From positions 1 through 11,919 of the forward strand of contig JACRGZ010000049.1 in NCBI GenBank assembly GCA_016234155.1: a DNA stretch of 11,919 nt. Reading direction: 5' to 3'. The position numbers were made by a program, and so were the translations under genes. How positions within the stretch are numbered: the stretch's first letter is position 1; every line of letters starts with the position of its first letter. This document shows, piece by piece, positions 4,180 through 11,898 of this stretch. This stretch comes from Nitrospirota bacterium. GTDB lineage: Bacteria; Nitrospirota; 9FT-COMBO-42-15; HDB-SIOI813. Under the pieces are notes generated by a model. It was given only the letters and a program-made list of their open reading frames with translations. It did not search any database and had not been told where the DNA came from.

Positions 4180-5943
4180 ATGAGGGCTCACAGGCAGGTT
4201 ACAATACAGGTGGGACGTTCTATTTTCCTTTATCTTTTGTGCCTGTTGATTTTTACGGCCTGCTCACTCCATAGAGATAGCCATCTTAAAGATTCCGCTG
4301 TATTAGGTGTTAACCAGCAACTCCCTGAATGGGTTACACACAGGGTTCACCCTAAATATCCTGACTCCTTCTATATGATAGGTGTAGGTTTTTCAGAGAA
4401 GGATACACGTGAGGCAGATGATGCAGCAAGGCTGGATTTACTGAAACAGATTGAGGTAGAGATCAAAGGGGAAGAGAGCGCTGTACAGACAGAGATGAGC
4501 CAATCGGGAGACAGACAAAATAAAACAGAGGGGTCAACTTATGTGCAGACCAGGGTAGACTCAAAGGTTCACATGACAATCCCTGGCCTCAATATAGCCG
4601 AGCGGTGGTCTGACAGATTGCGTAACAAGTACTATTCTCTTGTAGTCCTTGATAGAGAAGGTGCGTCCGAGTATTTGCACGAGAAAATTAAAGAAATGTC
4701 GGGCACGATTAATAGTCTTGTCAAAGGTGGAGAAGAGGCGGAAACCAAGCGGGACTACAGTGCAGCTATAAACAGGTACCAGGAGGCCCTAAAATTAATC
4801 CGTGATTCACAGGCCATTATCTCACAATATAAGGTTATCAGTGGTGAACTAAGAGAGTCTCCTGATACACTGGCCATTATATCCCCGGCAGAACTTGGAA
4901 TCAAAATAGCCCACCTGTCAAACAAAGTCCCTAAGACTACTGAACTTATGATATGGGATGCAGGTATAAGGGATCTGATTTTGCAGGTGGCAAGTAGGGT
5001 ACCGGGTGAAGGAGTTTTAACTGTAGTGGTCGGAGATTTTATAGAAGGGAGAAGTGGTGAGAGAGTCCCTTTGAGTGACCTTATCGAGTCGGACATCCGC
5101 ACCACTATGGCACAGGTGGAAGATATTAAAGTAATGGAAAGGGATAAATCCAGTTCAGACCTCTTTCTTACCGGTTTATTCAGAGTTGATGGAAATGTCC
5201 TGCGGATCAATGCCACATTGAAAGATGTGGAGACCGGGGCTATTGTAACTGCCGGAAAGGTATCTATACTGGGTGCAAATATTTCCAACAGAGACCTCCA
5301 ACCTCACGGTGCAGCGCCTGAGAAAGGGCCTCAGCCGGTTTCTTATGATACTGCCGTTGAACAGCTCCTGACCATAGATAGTAGTAGCGATGATACGTCA
5401 CCCTTCAATGTGAGGGTATGGACGGATAAGACAAAATACATGTTTGGTGAACCGGTAACTTTCTATTTCACAGCAGACAGGGATTGCTACCTTACACTCC
5501 TTGACCAGGGGACGAGCGGGACATTACGTGTCATCTTCCCCAACCCGTATCAGCAGGACAATTTTATCAGGGCAGGCAAGACCTACGCTGTCCCGGACCC
5601 GGCAGCAAATTATGAGATCAGGGTGGATGGGCCGGCAGGCATTGAACGGGTGAAGGCTATAGCGACTCTGAATAAATCAGATCAACCTCCCGTTGATTTA
5701 TCAAAGGGATTCTATGAATTAAGTTTACGTGATGAAAGCCGTATGCGTGATCTAACCGTGGCTGTAAAGAAGCTGCCTGATCAACAGTGGACACAGAAAT
5801 ATCTTGAAATTGATATCTTATCCCCTGATGATAGAGACCAGTTAAGGCCGCGAAAATTGAAACCAAAACGTCCGGATAGACCTGTAGACATTATAGGTAC
5901 GCCGGGGGCGATTGATTCGGGTAAAGAGGAGATGCGAGAGTAA
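4180..5943 (+). CDS. Multidomain lipoprotein: LPP20-like, FlgO/CsgG-like, DUF4384-like
   Basis: AGGAG (4166-4170) serves either GTG 4177 or ATG 4180; the ATG gives 587 residues. A signal peptide ends in FTAC, so cysteine 28 would be lipidated. An LPP20-like domain follows (PEWV ... YMIGVGFS ... ADDAARLDLL ... YYSLVVLD, roughly residues 48-165), then a helical TPR-like stretch (DYSAAINRYQEALKLI, near 190). A FlgO/CsgG-like alpha/beta domain spans about 262-364, with VVVGDFIE and LFLTGLFRVDGNVLRINATLKD. A DUF4384-like beta domain spans about 408-497, with YMFGEPVTFYFTADRDCYLTLLD and a later FPNPYQQDN. CsgG/FlgO folds bind peptidoglycan or form envelope rings. As I recall, DUF4384 is often linked to caspase-like proteins, which fits the gene two places downstream. 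Likely periplasmic or outer-membrane anchored; function not established. Confidence 0.78.
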   Translation: MRAHRQVTIQVGRSIFLYLLCLLIFTACSLHRDSHLKDSAVLGVNQQLPEWVTHRVHPKYPDSFYMIGVGFSEKDTREADDAARLDLLKQIEVEIKGEESAVQTEMSQSGDRQNKTEGSTYVQTRVDSKVHMTIPGLNIAERWSDRLRNKYYSLVVLDREGASEYLHEKIKEMSGTINSLVKGGEEAETKRDYSAAINRYQEALKLIRDSQAIISQYKVISGELRESPDTLAIISPAELGIKIAHLSNKVPKTTELMIWDAGIRDLILQVASRVPGEGVLTVVVGDFIEGRSGERVPLSDLIESDIRTTMAQVEDIKVMERDKSSSDLFLTGLFRVDGNVLRINATLKDVETGAIVTAGKVSILGANISNRDLQPHGAAPEKGPQPVSYDTAVEQLLTIDSSSDDTSPFNVRVWTDKTKYMFGEPVTFYFTADRDCYLTLLDQGTSGTLRVIFPNPYQQDNFIRAGKTYAVPDPAANYEIRVDGPAGIERVKAIATLNKSDQPPVDLSKGFYELSLRDESRMRDLTVAVKKLPDQQWTQKYLEIDILSPDDRDQLRPRKLKPKRPDRPVDIIGTPGAIDSGKEEMRE

Positions 5944-5957
5944 GCAGTGATTTTCAG

Positions 5958-8864
5958 ATGAACACAAAGCGATCACATTTCCTTATCGCAGCTATCGTAG
6001 GCCTCAGCGCCTCAATATTTGTCCTAATCATATCCTTTATCTTCTCAGGCCTTTTTACGGCATGGGAAGACAAGACCGCCGATTACAGGCTCAAACTCCG
6101 GGGAAAGATTGATACCCATCCGGATATAGTCCTCATAGACATAGATGATTCCAGTATGCAGGCTATTGGGCGCTGGCCCTGGGACCGTGCCTATCACGGA
6201 AAGATGATTGACATTCTATCTGCAAGCAAGGCGGCCGCAATCGGCTACGACATCCTATTTGACCATCCTGTCGAAGGTGAAGGGGACAGGGTTCTCATAA
6301 ATGCTACTTCAAGCGCAAAGGATCTACTCTATCCGGTTGGTTTTGCCCTTCAGGATAAACCGGTGGAGTCTATCGGTACCCCGGATTCCAGACCATCTGC
6401 AGGTTTGCCGGAGAAATTCACTATTGTGCAGGATATATCTAACCCTGGGCGTATTTTCAGTGTAGAGAGGACGGTACCACCGTTTGCCGGGCTTCTTACT
6501 GTAACCGGTGGTATGGGCCATATCTCTTCAAACCGCGACACTGACGGGACGATCAGACGTGTGCCGTTAGTCGTTAATCTAAACGGGAGATTCTTCCCTG
6601 CCTTTGGTCTCAGTGTAGTTGCTTCATACCTGAAAGTGCCCAATGAGGATATTGTTATTAACCCCGGCTCATACATAACTCTGAAAAACGCCATGATACC
6701 GGGACATACCGCTAAACGTAATATACATATACCGATTGATGATCGCGGGATGATGGTCATCAACTATGCCGGCAGATGGGAAGACACTTTCACCCACTAT
6801 TCATTCGTGGATATTCTGAAAGAGGCTGATAAGAAAGATGGATTGGAAGGTATCGGAGAGATCCTTTCAGGAAAGATAGCCCTAATCTCCAACACTGCCA
6901 CAGGATACGATCTAAAGCCGGTTTCCATAGAAGATAATTTTCCCGGAGGCGGGATCCATGCCAATATTATCAATACCATACTCACGGAAAACTTCCTCAG
7001 GAGATTAAGTATCCCAGGAAGGATTTTAATACTGATAGCCTCAGGTATAGCTGCGGCATGGATTGCGATTAACAGGAGGTGGAAGGTAAGTCTTTTATCT
7101 TGCTGTCTCGTAGTTGGGGCTTACTGGATTCTATCCTACATCCTGTTGTTATGGACAGGTTTTATTACAGATATGTTTTCACCAACGGTAGTAATGTTCT
7201 TAAGTTTTACAACTGCCACCCTTTATGGAAAGGGAGTCGAGCAGGAACGTTCTACGCAATTATTCACGGAACTTGAACTGTTGGGTAAAAGCATCAAGTC
7301 AATGACAGGAGATCTGAGCGCAAAAGAAGATGAATTGCTAAGACTCCGCCAGGAGTTGTCTGAAAGGGTATCTTCTGCCGGTATGGTGATGGGGCAGGAG
7401 GAAGTATCATCCCGGAGGATAGCCTCCTTAGAGGTGAAGATGGAGGAGACACTAAGGGAGAAGGTCCTTCTGCTCAGGTCTAAACAGCAATTGGAGATGA
7501 AATTAGCAAGACTCCTGACAGAGCCTTCTCATTCGGACTTGCAGTTGCCGGACGGATTGGATGAACTTCGGAAGGAATGTGCTAGGTACGGTATTATTAC
7601 CCGCAGTCCCAGGGTATTAAAGATATTTGAAGATATAAAGAAGGCAGCACAGACAAGAAGTCCGGTGTTGATACTTGGTGAGAGCGGGACAGGTAAGGAG
7701 CTATTTGCAAGGGCTGTCCATGAGTTGAGCCCGCGGTCCGTGAAACCTTTAATTGTCGTAGATACGCCTGCGGTATCAGACAACCTCTTTGAGAGCGAGC
7801 TTTTCGGGCATGTCAGGGGGGCATTTACAGGGGCAGTCAGCGACAGGAAGGGATACTTTGAGGCGGCTCAGGGAGGGACGTTATTTTTAGATGAGATAGG
7901 CGACCTGAGCACCCGCATACAGGCAGGTCTGCTGGGTGTTCTGCAGCGGCATGAGTTCAGAAAGGTCGGGAGCGCTACCCCTATAAAGACAGATGTCCGG
8001 ATCATAACAGCTACGAATAAGAACCTTGTTGAGGAGACAGCAAAAGGGTCATTCAGGGAAGACCTCTATTACCGCCTCAATGTGGTGTCTGTCGTCCTGC
8101 CGCCTTTACGGGAGAGACCTGAAGACATTGAACCACTTGTCCATTATTTCCTTGGGAAATACTGTGCTGAAAATGGGTTAAAGTATGGAGGGGGTGGAAA
8201 TGAGAAAGGGGATATCAAAGGGTTGACACCGTCGGCTATTGAAAGACTCAAGTCCCACACATGGAAAGGCAACATAAGGGAGCTTGAAAATGTAATCGCC
8301 CGCAGCGTAACCATGTCGAAAGGTGGATGGATAACGGAAGAAGACATGAGGCTGGATTTTACTAATGATACCCCTCCCCTTAATCCCCTCCCGCAAGGGG
8401 AGGGGAGACAAAACGGTGCAGCAATAATCCCCCCTCCCTTGACGGGAGGGGGTGAGGGGGAGGGTGAAGCTCAGCCTCTGGATGCTATCAGGGACGAAGA
8501 CTTCCTCTCAGTCCTCAGAAAAAAAGGATTTAACATAGGCGATACAGCTAAGGTTTTCAATATCAGCCGTGGCACAGCAGCCCATCGTTTCAAAGGTATA
8601 TGCTTTGAGACCCTTGTTCGCTACAACGGTGACATACAGAAGGCATCATTTGAACTTTCTGGCTCAAGTTTTGCATATATAGAGGTTGTAAAAGAAAGGG
8701 TTGAAGAGTATTACACCAATCTGATAGAAGTCATTAAACATTGTGACAGTATTGAAGATGCGATGTCAGAATGCAGGAGAAGATTCAAAAACCTGAAAGG
8801 GAGATATTTCAGGGCCATGGAGGAATTGGTGAGGATGTATTTTGATGGGAAGGATACAGTATGA
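5958..8864 (+). CDS. CHASE2-sensor sigma-54 transcriptional activator
   Basis: This 968-residue fusion begins with one membrane span (about 9-33). A periplasmic CHASE2 domain follows (about 40-345; DYRLKLRG, PDIVLIDIDDSSMQAIGRWP, AAIGYDILF). Three further spans lie at about 350-425, and a coiled-coil stalk at about 430-520. Then comes a full sigma-54 activator AAA+ module: Walker A GESGTGKE (574-581), GAFTGA loop (621-626), Walker B with D645 E646, arginine-finger region R700/R706 and sensor II GNIRELEN (771-778). Residues about 805-843 are encoded by inserted GC-rich repeats. Fis-like helix-turn-helix motifs follow (around 858-882 and again around NGDIQKASFELSG), and a 65-residue helical tail closes the protein. 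GAFTGA is intact, so it should remodel sigma-54 polymerase. There is no receiver domain, so it should answer envelope signals directly. The stop overlaps the next start as ATGA. The gap to the previous gene is 14 bases, without a strong ribosome binding site. Confidence 0.92.
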   Translation: MNTKRSHFLIAAIVGLSASIFVLIISFIFSGLFTAWEDKTADYRLKLRGKIDTHPDIVLIDIDDSSMQAIGRWPWDRAYHGKMIDILSASKAAAIGYDILFDHPVEGEGDRVLINATSSAKDLLYPVGFALQDKPVESIGTPDSRPSAGLPEKFTIVQDISNPGRIFSVERTVPPFAGLLTVTGGMGHISSNRDTDGTIRRVPLVVNLNGRFFPAFGLSVVASYLKVPNEDIVINPGSYITLKNAMIPGHTAKRNIHIPIDDRGMMVINYAGRWEDTFTHYSFVDILKEADKKDGLEGIGEILSGKIALISNTATGYDLKPVSIEDNFPGGGIHANIINTILTENFLRRLSIPGRILILIASGIAAAWIAINRRWKVSLLSCCLVVGAYWILSYILLLWTGFITDMFSPTVVMFLSFTTATLYGKGVEQERSTQLFTELELLGKSIKSMTGDLSAKEDELLRLRQELSERVSSAGMVMGQEEVSSRRIASLEVKMEETLREKVLLLRSKQQLEMKLARLLTEPSHSDLQLPDGLDELRKECARYGIITRSPRVLKIFEDIKKAAQTRSPVLILGESGTGKELFARAVHELSPRSVKPLIVVDTPAVSDNLFESELFGHVRGAFTGAVSDRKGYFEAAQGGTLFLDEIGDLSTRIQAGLLGVLQRHEFRKVGSATPIKTDVRIITATNKNLVEETAKGSFREDLYYRLNVVSVVLPPLRERPEDIEPLVHYFLGKYCAENGLKYGGGGNEKGDIKGLTPSAIERLKSHTWKGNIRELENVIARSVTMSKGGWITEEDMRLDFTNDTPPLNPLPQGEGRQNGAAIIPPPLTGGGEGEGEAQPLDAIRDEDFLSVLRKKGFNIGDTAKVFNISRGTAAHRFKGICFETLVRYNGDIQKASFELSGSSFAYIEVVKERVEEYYTNLIEVIKHCDSIEDAMSECRRRFKNLKGRYFRAMEELVRMYFDGKDTV
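8376..8465 (+). repeat. Paired GC-rich palindromes inserted in the activator gene
   Basis: Two hairpins stand in a row: CCCCTCCC (8385-8392) with GGGAGGGG (8398-8405), and CCCCCTCCC (8430-8438) with GGGAGGGGG (8444-8452). They read in frame as LNPLPQGEGR and PPPLTGGGEGEGE, a low-complexity linker between the AAA+ module and the HTH. Their sequence resembles the palindromes at 8936-8981, 11240-11262 and 11899-11919, so this is a dispersed repeat family that tolerates coding DNA, similar in principle to Rickettsia palindromic elements. Confidence 0.75.
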
Positions 8865-11182
8865 GTGACAGGTTCGCAAAGGATGATGAAAATCCCCACC
8901 CTCACTCCTTCGACTTCTCTCAGGACAGGCTTAATCCTCTCCCTGAGGGAGAGGAAATTTCCCTCCCCTTCAAGGGGAGGGACAGAGCCTGCCCCCGAAG
9001 TATTTATCGGGGGGTGGGGATGGGTTTCTCAGATGAGAGAAGGTTCATCTTCCTTACTACTTGTCTAATTATCATTTTTTCCCTCGCAACCCTTTCCGCC
9101 TGCGGTACCACCAGGTCAGCGGAGAAAAGCCCGTCAGTTCCTGTAATGCCTGCTTACGGTAAAACAGACTCGGCTGTGGATGTACCCGTAATAAATCCAG
9201 CATTCAGCAAGTCAATGGACAGCGGGATTATCAATTCCCTTTCCATGAGCCAGGACGGCCAGTATCTTGCTGTTGGCCTTAGAGATTCAGTCTGGTTATG
9301 GGATACGATCAACGTGGGCAGAGATAAGAAGATACTGCAGAGTTCCGGTATACGGGATGTGACCGCTATCCGGTTTAGTGATGACGGCCGTTTTCTTGTA
9401 GTGGGAGGCTACCGGACTATTGAGGTCTGGGATGTTCCGGCGGGTAGGCTGAGTAAGAGGATAGAAGTGCAGGGAGATTATATCACTGCACTGACATTTT
9501 CACCCGATGGCCGTTTCCTTGCCGGAGGGTCAAGAGGCGCTTCCCATGCAATATGGTTCTGGGAGGTAAGCAGCGGGAGACTGGCAAAGACCCTCCGATG
9601 GGACTGGAAGTATTCAGATGAGGTAAAGGCATTGACCTTTACCAAAGACAGTCTCCGCCTTGCATCTGTGGCTATAGACGGCATTATCCGCATCTGGGAT
9701 GTCAGGTCAGGAACAGTTGAGAAAAATATAAATACAGAACGTGTAGACATACCGGCTACCCTTGATTTCAGCCCGGACGGCAGCCTGATTGCAGCAGGAA
9801 CGGCACAGGGACAGCTTATATGGTGGAAGATATCTGACGGAACATTAGTACGGCGTATCAATGCCCACAATAGCCCCATTACGTCTGTTGCCTTCAACGA
9901 AGACGGAAAGAGTGTTATTTCTGCAGGGCTTGACCGTGTTATCAGGATATGGGATTCAAGGACAGGTAATCTGAGAGAGGCAAAACGCACCGGACAAGAC
10001 ATAGAACGGTTTACCCTTACTGAAAACGGACAGCGTATGGTTGCAATTGAACAAAAAGGTATCTCATCATATCAGATACTTGAGGCCGGCGGCGTACCGC
10101 CTATGATTGCAATCCTCTATCCTGGAGATAAACAGGCCATCAATAAACCGGGACTTTCTGTTTCGGCCAAGGTCGTTGATGACAGGGGGATCAAGGATGT
10201 TTCTCTGGAGCTAAATGGCATAGAGGTTCAGGGAGAAGCCGCCGGCACCCGTGACCTCAAGGTCATGCCTGTAAGCGACAGGAAGGAATTAGATCTGACA
10301 TGGAATGTCTCGCTTAAACGCGGCGCCAACATGATTACGGTAGTGGCCCGTGATTCAGACAACCTTGTATCGAGGAGGTCAATAGAGATAAATTATGCCG
10401 AAGAACGCGGGGATGTCTGGGCGGTGGTAATCGGTGTCAGCCAATATAAGCATGTAGAGGGACTGAAGTTTGCTGATAATGATGCCCGTGCCTTCTATAA
10501 CTATCTCATAACTGATAATGCCATACCTGCAGACCATGTGATACTTCTAACAAATGAAGATGCAACTCTACAGCGGGTAAAAGATGTATTAGGTGTAGAG
10601 ATCAAACAGAAGGCGAGGAAACAGGATACAGTCATTATCTACTTTGCAGGGCACGGCGCCCCTGAACCTGATAATGACAGCCCTGATGGGGATGGGTTAG
10701 AGAAATATTTCCTTACCTACGATACGGACCCGCAGAGGCTCTATTCTACTGCGCTCCCAATGCAGGAGGTTGCCCGCATATTCGGCAGGATAGATTCTGA
10801 GAGGATTGTGCTGATCCAGGACACCTGCTACAGCGGCGCAAGCGGAGGGCGCACCATCCAGACCGCCTCTATCCGGGCCTCCATCTCAGATGCCTATCTC
10901 AACAGGATTACCAAAGGGAAAGGACGTGTGATTATATCCGCCAGCTCGGCTAATGAGGTGAGCATGGAAAAGGACTCGTTAGGGCACGGTGTCTTTACAT
11001 ATTATCTGCTAGAGTCATTGAAGCATGGTGACACAGATAGTGACGGTTTCATAACCACAGGAGAGATATACCGTTACGTGTCAGATAAAGTCCCAGCAGC
11101 CACCAACCGCAACCAGCACCCGGTGAAAAAGGGAGAAGAAGTAGAAGGGGAGATTATTATAGGAAAGGCGAGGAAGGAATAA
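8861..11182 (+). CDS. WD40 / Ig-like / caspase-like (C14) predicted lipoprotein
   Basis: The outer start at 8861 has AAGGA six bases before it and is coupled to the previous stop by ATGA. However, a lipoprotein signal peptide (FLTTCLIIIFSLATLSAC, lipobox LSAC, cysteine at codon 9101) begins after the ATG at 9020, which has a G-rich pseudo-Shine-Dalgarno. The 53 codons between are inserted repeat, so 9020 may be the working start. The mature protein has seven WD40-like blades (9190-10080; VWLWDT, IEVWDV, IWFWEV, IRIWDV, LIWWKI, IRIWDS and a degenerate seventh), an Ig-like domain (about 10098-10410) and a C14 domain (10414-11140). Catalytic candidates are His in FAGHG (codon 10652) and Cys in QDTCYSG (codon 10826). 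DTDSDGFITTGE (11030-11065) is a canonical EF-hand-like calcium loop. It would be an envelope-anchored, caspase-like protease with a propeller for partner binding; the substrate is unknown. Confidence 0.88.
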   Translation: MSDRFAKDDENPHPHSFDFSQDRLNPLPEGEEISLPFKGRDRACPRSIYRGVGMGFSDERRFIFLTTCLIIIFSLATLSACGTTRSAEKSPSVPVMPAYGKTDSAVDVPVINPAFSKSMDSGIINSLSMSQDGQYLAVGLRDSVWLWDTINVGRDKKILQSSGIRDVTAIRFSDDGRFLVVGGYRTIEVWDVPAGRLSKRIEVQGDYITALTFSPDGRFLAGGSRGASHAIWFWEVSSGRLAKTLRWDWKYSDEVKALTFTKDSLRLASVAIDGIIRIWDVRSGTVEKNINTERVDIPATLDFSPDGSLIAAGTAQGQLIWWKISDGTLVRRINAHNSPITSVAFNEDGKSVISAGLDRVIRIWDSRTGNLREAKRTGQDIERFTLTENGQRMVAIEQKGISSYQILEAGGVPPMIAILYPGDKQAINKPGLSVSAKVVDDRGIKDVSLELNGIEVQGEAAGTRDLKVMPVSDRKELDLTWNVSLKRGANMITVVARDSDNLVSRRSIEINYAEERGDVWAVVIGVSQYKHVEGLKFADNDARAFYNYLITDNAIPADHVILLTNEDATLQRVKDVLGVEIKQKARKQDTVIIYFAGHGAPEPDNDSPDGDGLEKYFLTYDTDPQRLYSTALPMQEVARIFGRIDSERIVLIQDTCYSGASGGRTIQTASIRASISDAYLNRITKGKGRVIISASSANEVSMEKDSLGHGVFTYYLLESLKHGDTDSDGFITTGEIYRYVSDKVPAATNRNQHPVKKGEEVEGEIIIGKARKE
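8908..9013 (+). repeat. Composite repeat block upstream of the caspase signal peptide
   Basis: The block starts with CTTCGACTTCTCTCAGGACA, a motif I recall from widely scattered bacterial repeats. Then come the hairpins CCTCTCCC-TGA-GGGAGAGG (8936-8954), CCCTCCCCTT-C-AAGGGGAGGG (8961-8981) and CCCCCGA/TCGGGGG (8992-8998 and 9007-9013). Four repeat units in about 100 bases point to nested or serial insertion. The block is open in the frame from 8861, so it either adds a tail before the signal peptide or forms a structured leader for a start at 9020. Confidence 0.7.
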
Positions 11183-11195
11183 TGGAGAGACTCCT

Positions 11196-11885
11196 GTGTC
11201 AAACATAATCATCTTTCTAATTGGGCATTTCTTACAATCCCCTCTCCCCTTGAGGGAGAGGGTTAGGGTGAGGGGTATCTTTACCATAAAAACGATGGGA
11301 GTATCTATCCTGATTTCCTTACTTATCATCTCCCTCAGCGGTCTTACAGGACTCGTATCCCTTGCCCATGCCGCCATAACAGACCTCACCCCGCCTATTG
11401 TCCGCCATTCTCCCCCGGCACGCATCATCCAGGGTGAAGACATGGTAATTATGGCAATAGTCGAGGACGAAAGCGACATATCATGGGTCAACCTGTGGTA
11501 CAGGACATCAGGAAAAGATAGTTATAGAAAACTCCTTATGAAACAGGTAGACCTCAGAAAATATGAGGCCCGTGTCAAAGTAACAGAGGATTTCAGGAAG
11601 GGGATTGAGTATTACATAGAGGCAGTAGACCAGTTCGGCAATGAGGGGACAGACGGGAACAAGGGAGTGCCATATTTTGCTGAGGTCAAGGAAAGACCTG
11701 TGATTAATGTGATGACCCCTGAAACAGGAACAAAGGAGCAAACTATAGGAACGTCATCAGGCGGCTCTGCATTGAAATGGCTAGTGCTTGGAATCCTTGT
11801 CATTGGCGGAGGCATAGCCGCCGCCTCAGGTGGCGGCGGAAGCAGCGGCGGCGGGAGCAGCACTGGCACGATTATTGTAAAGTAA
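11196..11885 (+). CDS. Secreted Ig-like protein with C-terminal membrane segment and Gly/Ser tail
   Basis: GTG at 11196 has GGAG (11184-11187) eight bases before it, 13 bases after the caspase stop. An alternative ATG at 11295 begins a classical signal peptide (MGVSILISLLIISLSGLTG ... SLAHA) with an AHA cleavage site but lacks a Shine-Dalgarno. The 33 codons between include the inserted repeat SPLPLRERVRVRG. The mature part has one Ig/fibronectin-like domain, from TPPIVRHSPPARIIQGEDMV through WVNLWYRTSG to GIEYYIEAVDQFGNEG. The C-terminus has a hydrophobic span (ALKWLVLGILVIGGGIAAAS), a Gly/Ser run and the end TGTIIVK. This tail recalls a C-terminal module seen on surface or FecR-associated proteins, by recollection only. 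Possibly an envelope adaptor or substrate for the caspase-like protein. Function unknown. Confidence 0.7.
   Translation: MSNIIIFLIGHFLQSPLPLRERVRVRGIFTIKTMGVSILISLLIISLSGLTGLVSLAHAAITDLTPPIVRHSPPARIIQGEDMVIMAIVEDESDISWVNLWYRTSGKDSYRKLLMKQVDLRKYEARVKVTEDFRKGIEYYIEAVDQFGNEGTDGNKGVPYFAEVKERPVINVMTPETGTKEQTIGTSSGGSALKWLVLGILVIGGGIAAASGGGGSSGGGSSTGTIIVK
11239..11275 (+). repeat. GC-rich palindromic repeat in the last gene
   Basis: CCCTCTCCC (11240-11248), loop CTTGA, GGGAGAGGG (11254-11262), followed by TTAGGGTGAGGGG. Read in frame it gives PLPLRERVRVRG, a peptide I recall recurring as a repeat translation in many environmental genomes. It interrupts the region before the signal peptide. Confidence 0.7.
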
Positions 11886-11898
11886 GTTCTTATAACTA

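Noticed and set aside
4755..5288. Long minus-strand open frame of 177 codons
   Set aside because: It is antisense to the well-supported lipoprotein gene, with a Ser/Thr/Pro/Ile-rich translation typical of shadow frames.
8376..9013. CRISPR array or tandem repeat array
   Set aside because: The repeated units are palindromes of varying sequence and spacing, with no constant repeats or spacers.
9478..10002. Minus-strand open frame of 174 codons opposite the WD40 region
   Set aside because: The plus strand carries clear WD40 blades in this interval; the antisense translation has no domain sense.
11182..11208. ATG overlapping the caspase stop (TAATG) as the start of the last gene
   Set aside because: It reads only eight codons before TAA and is out of frame with the Ig-like protein.
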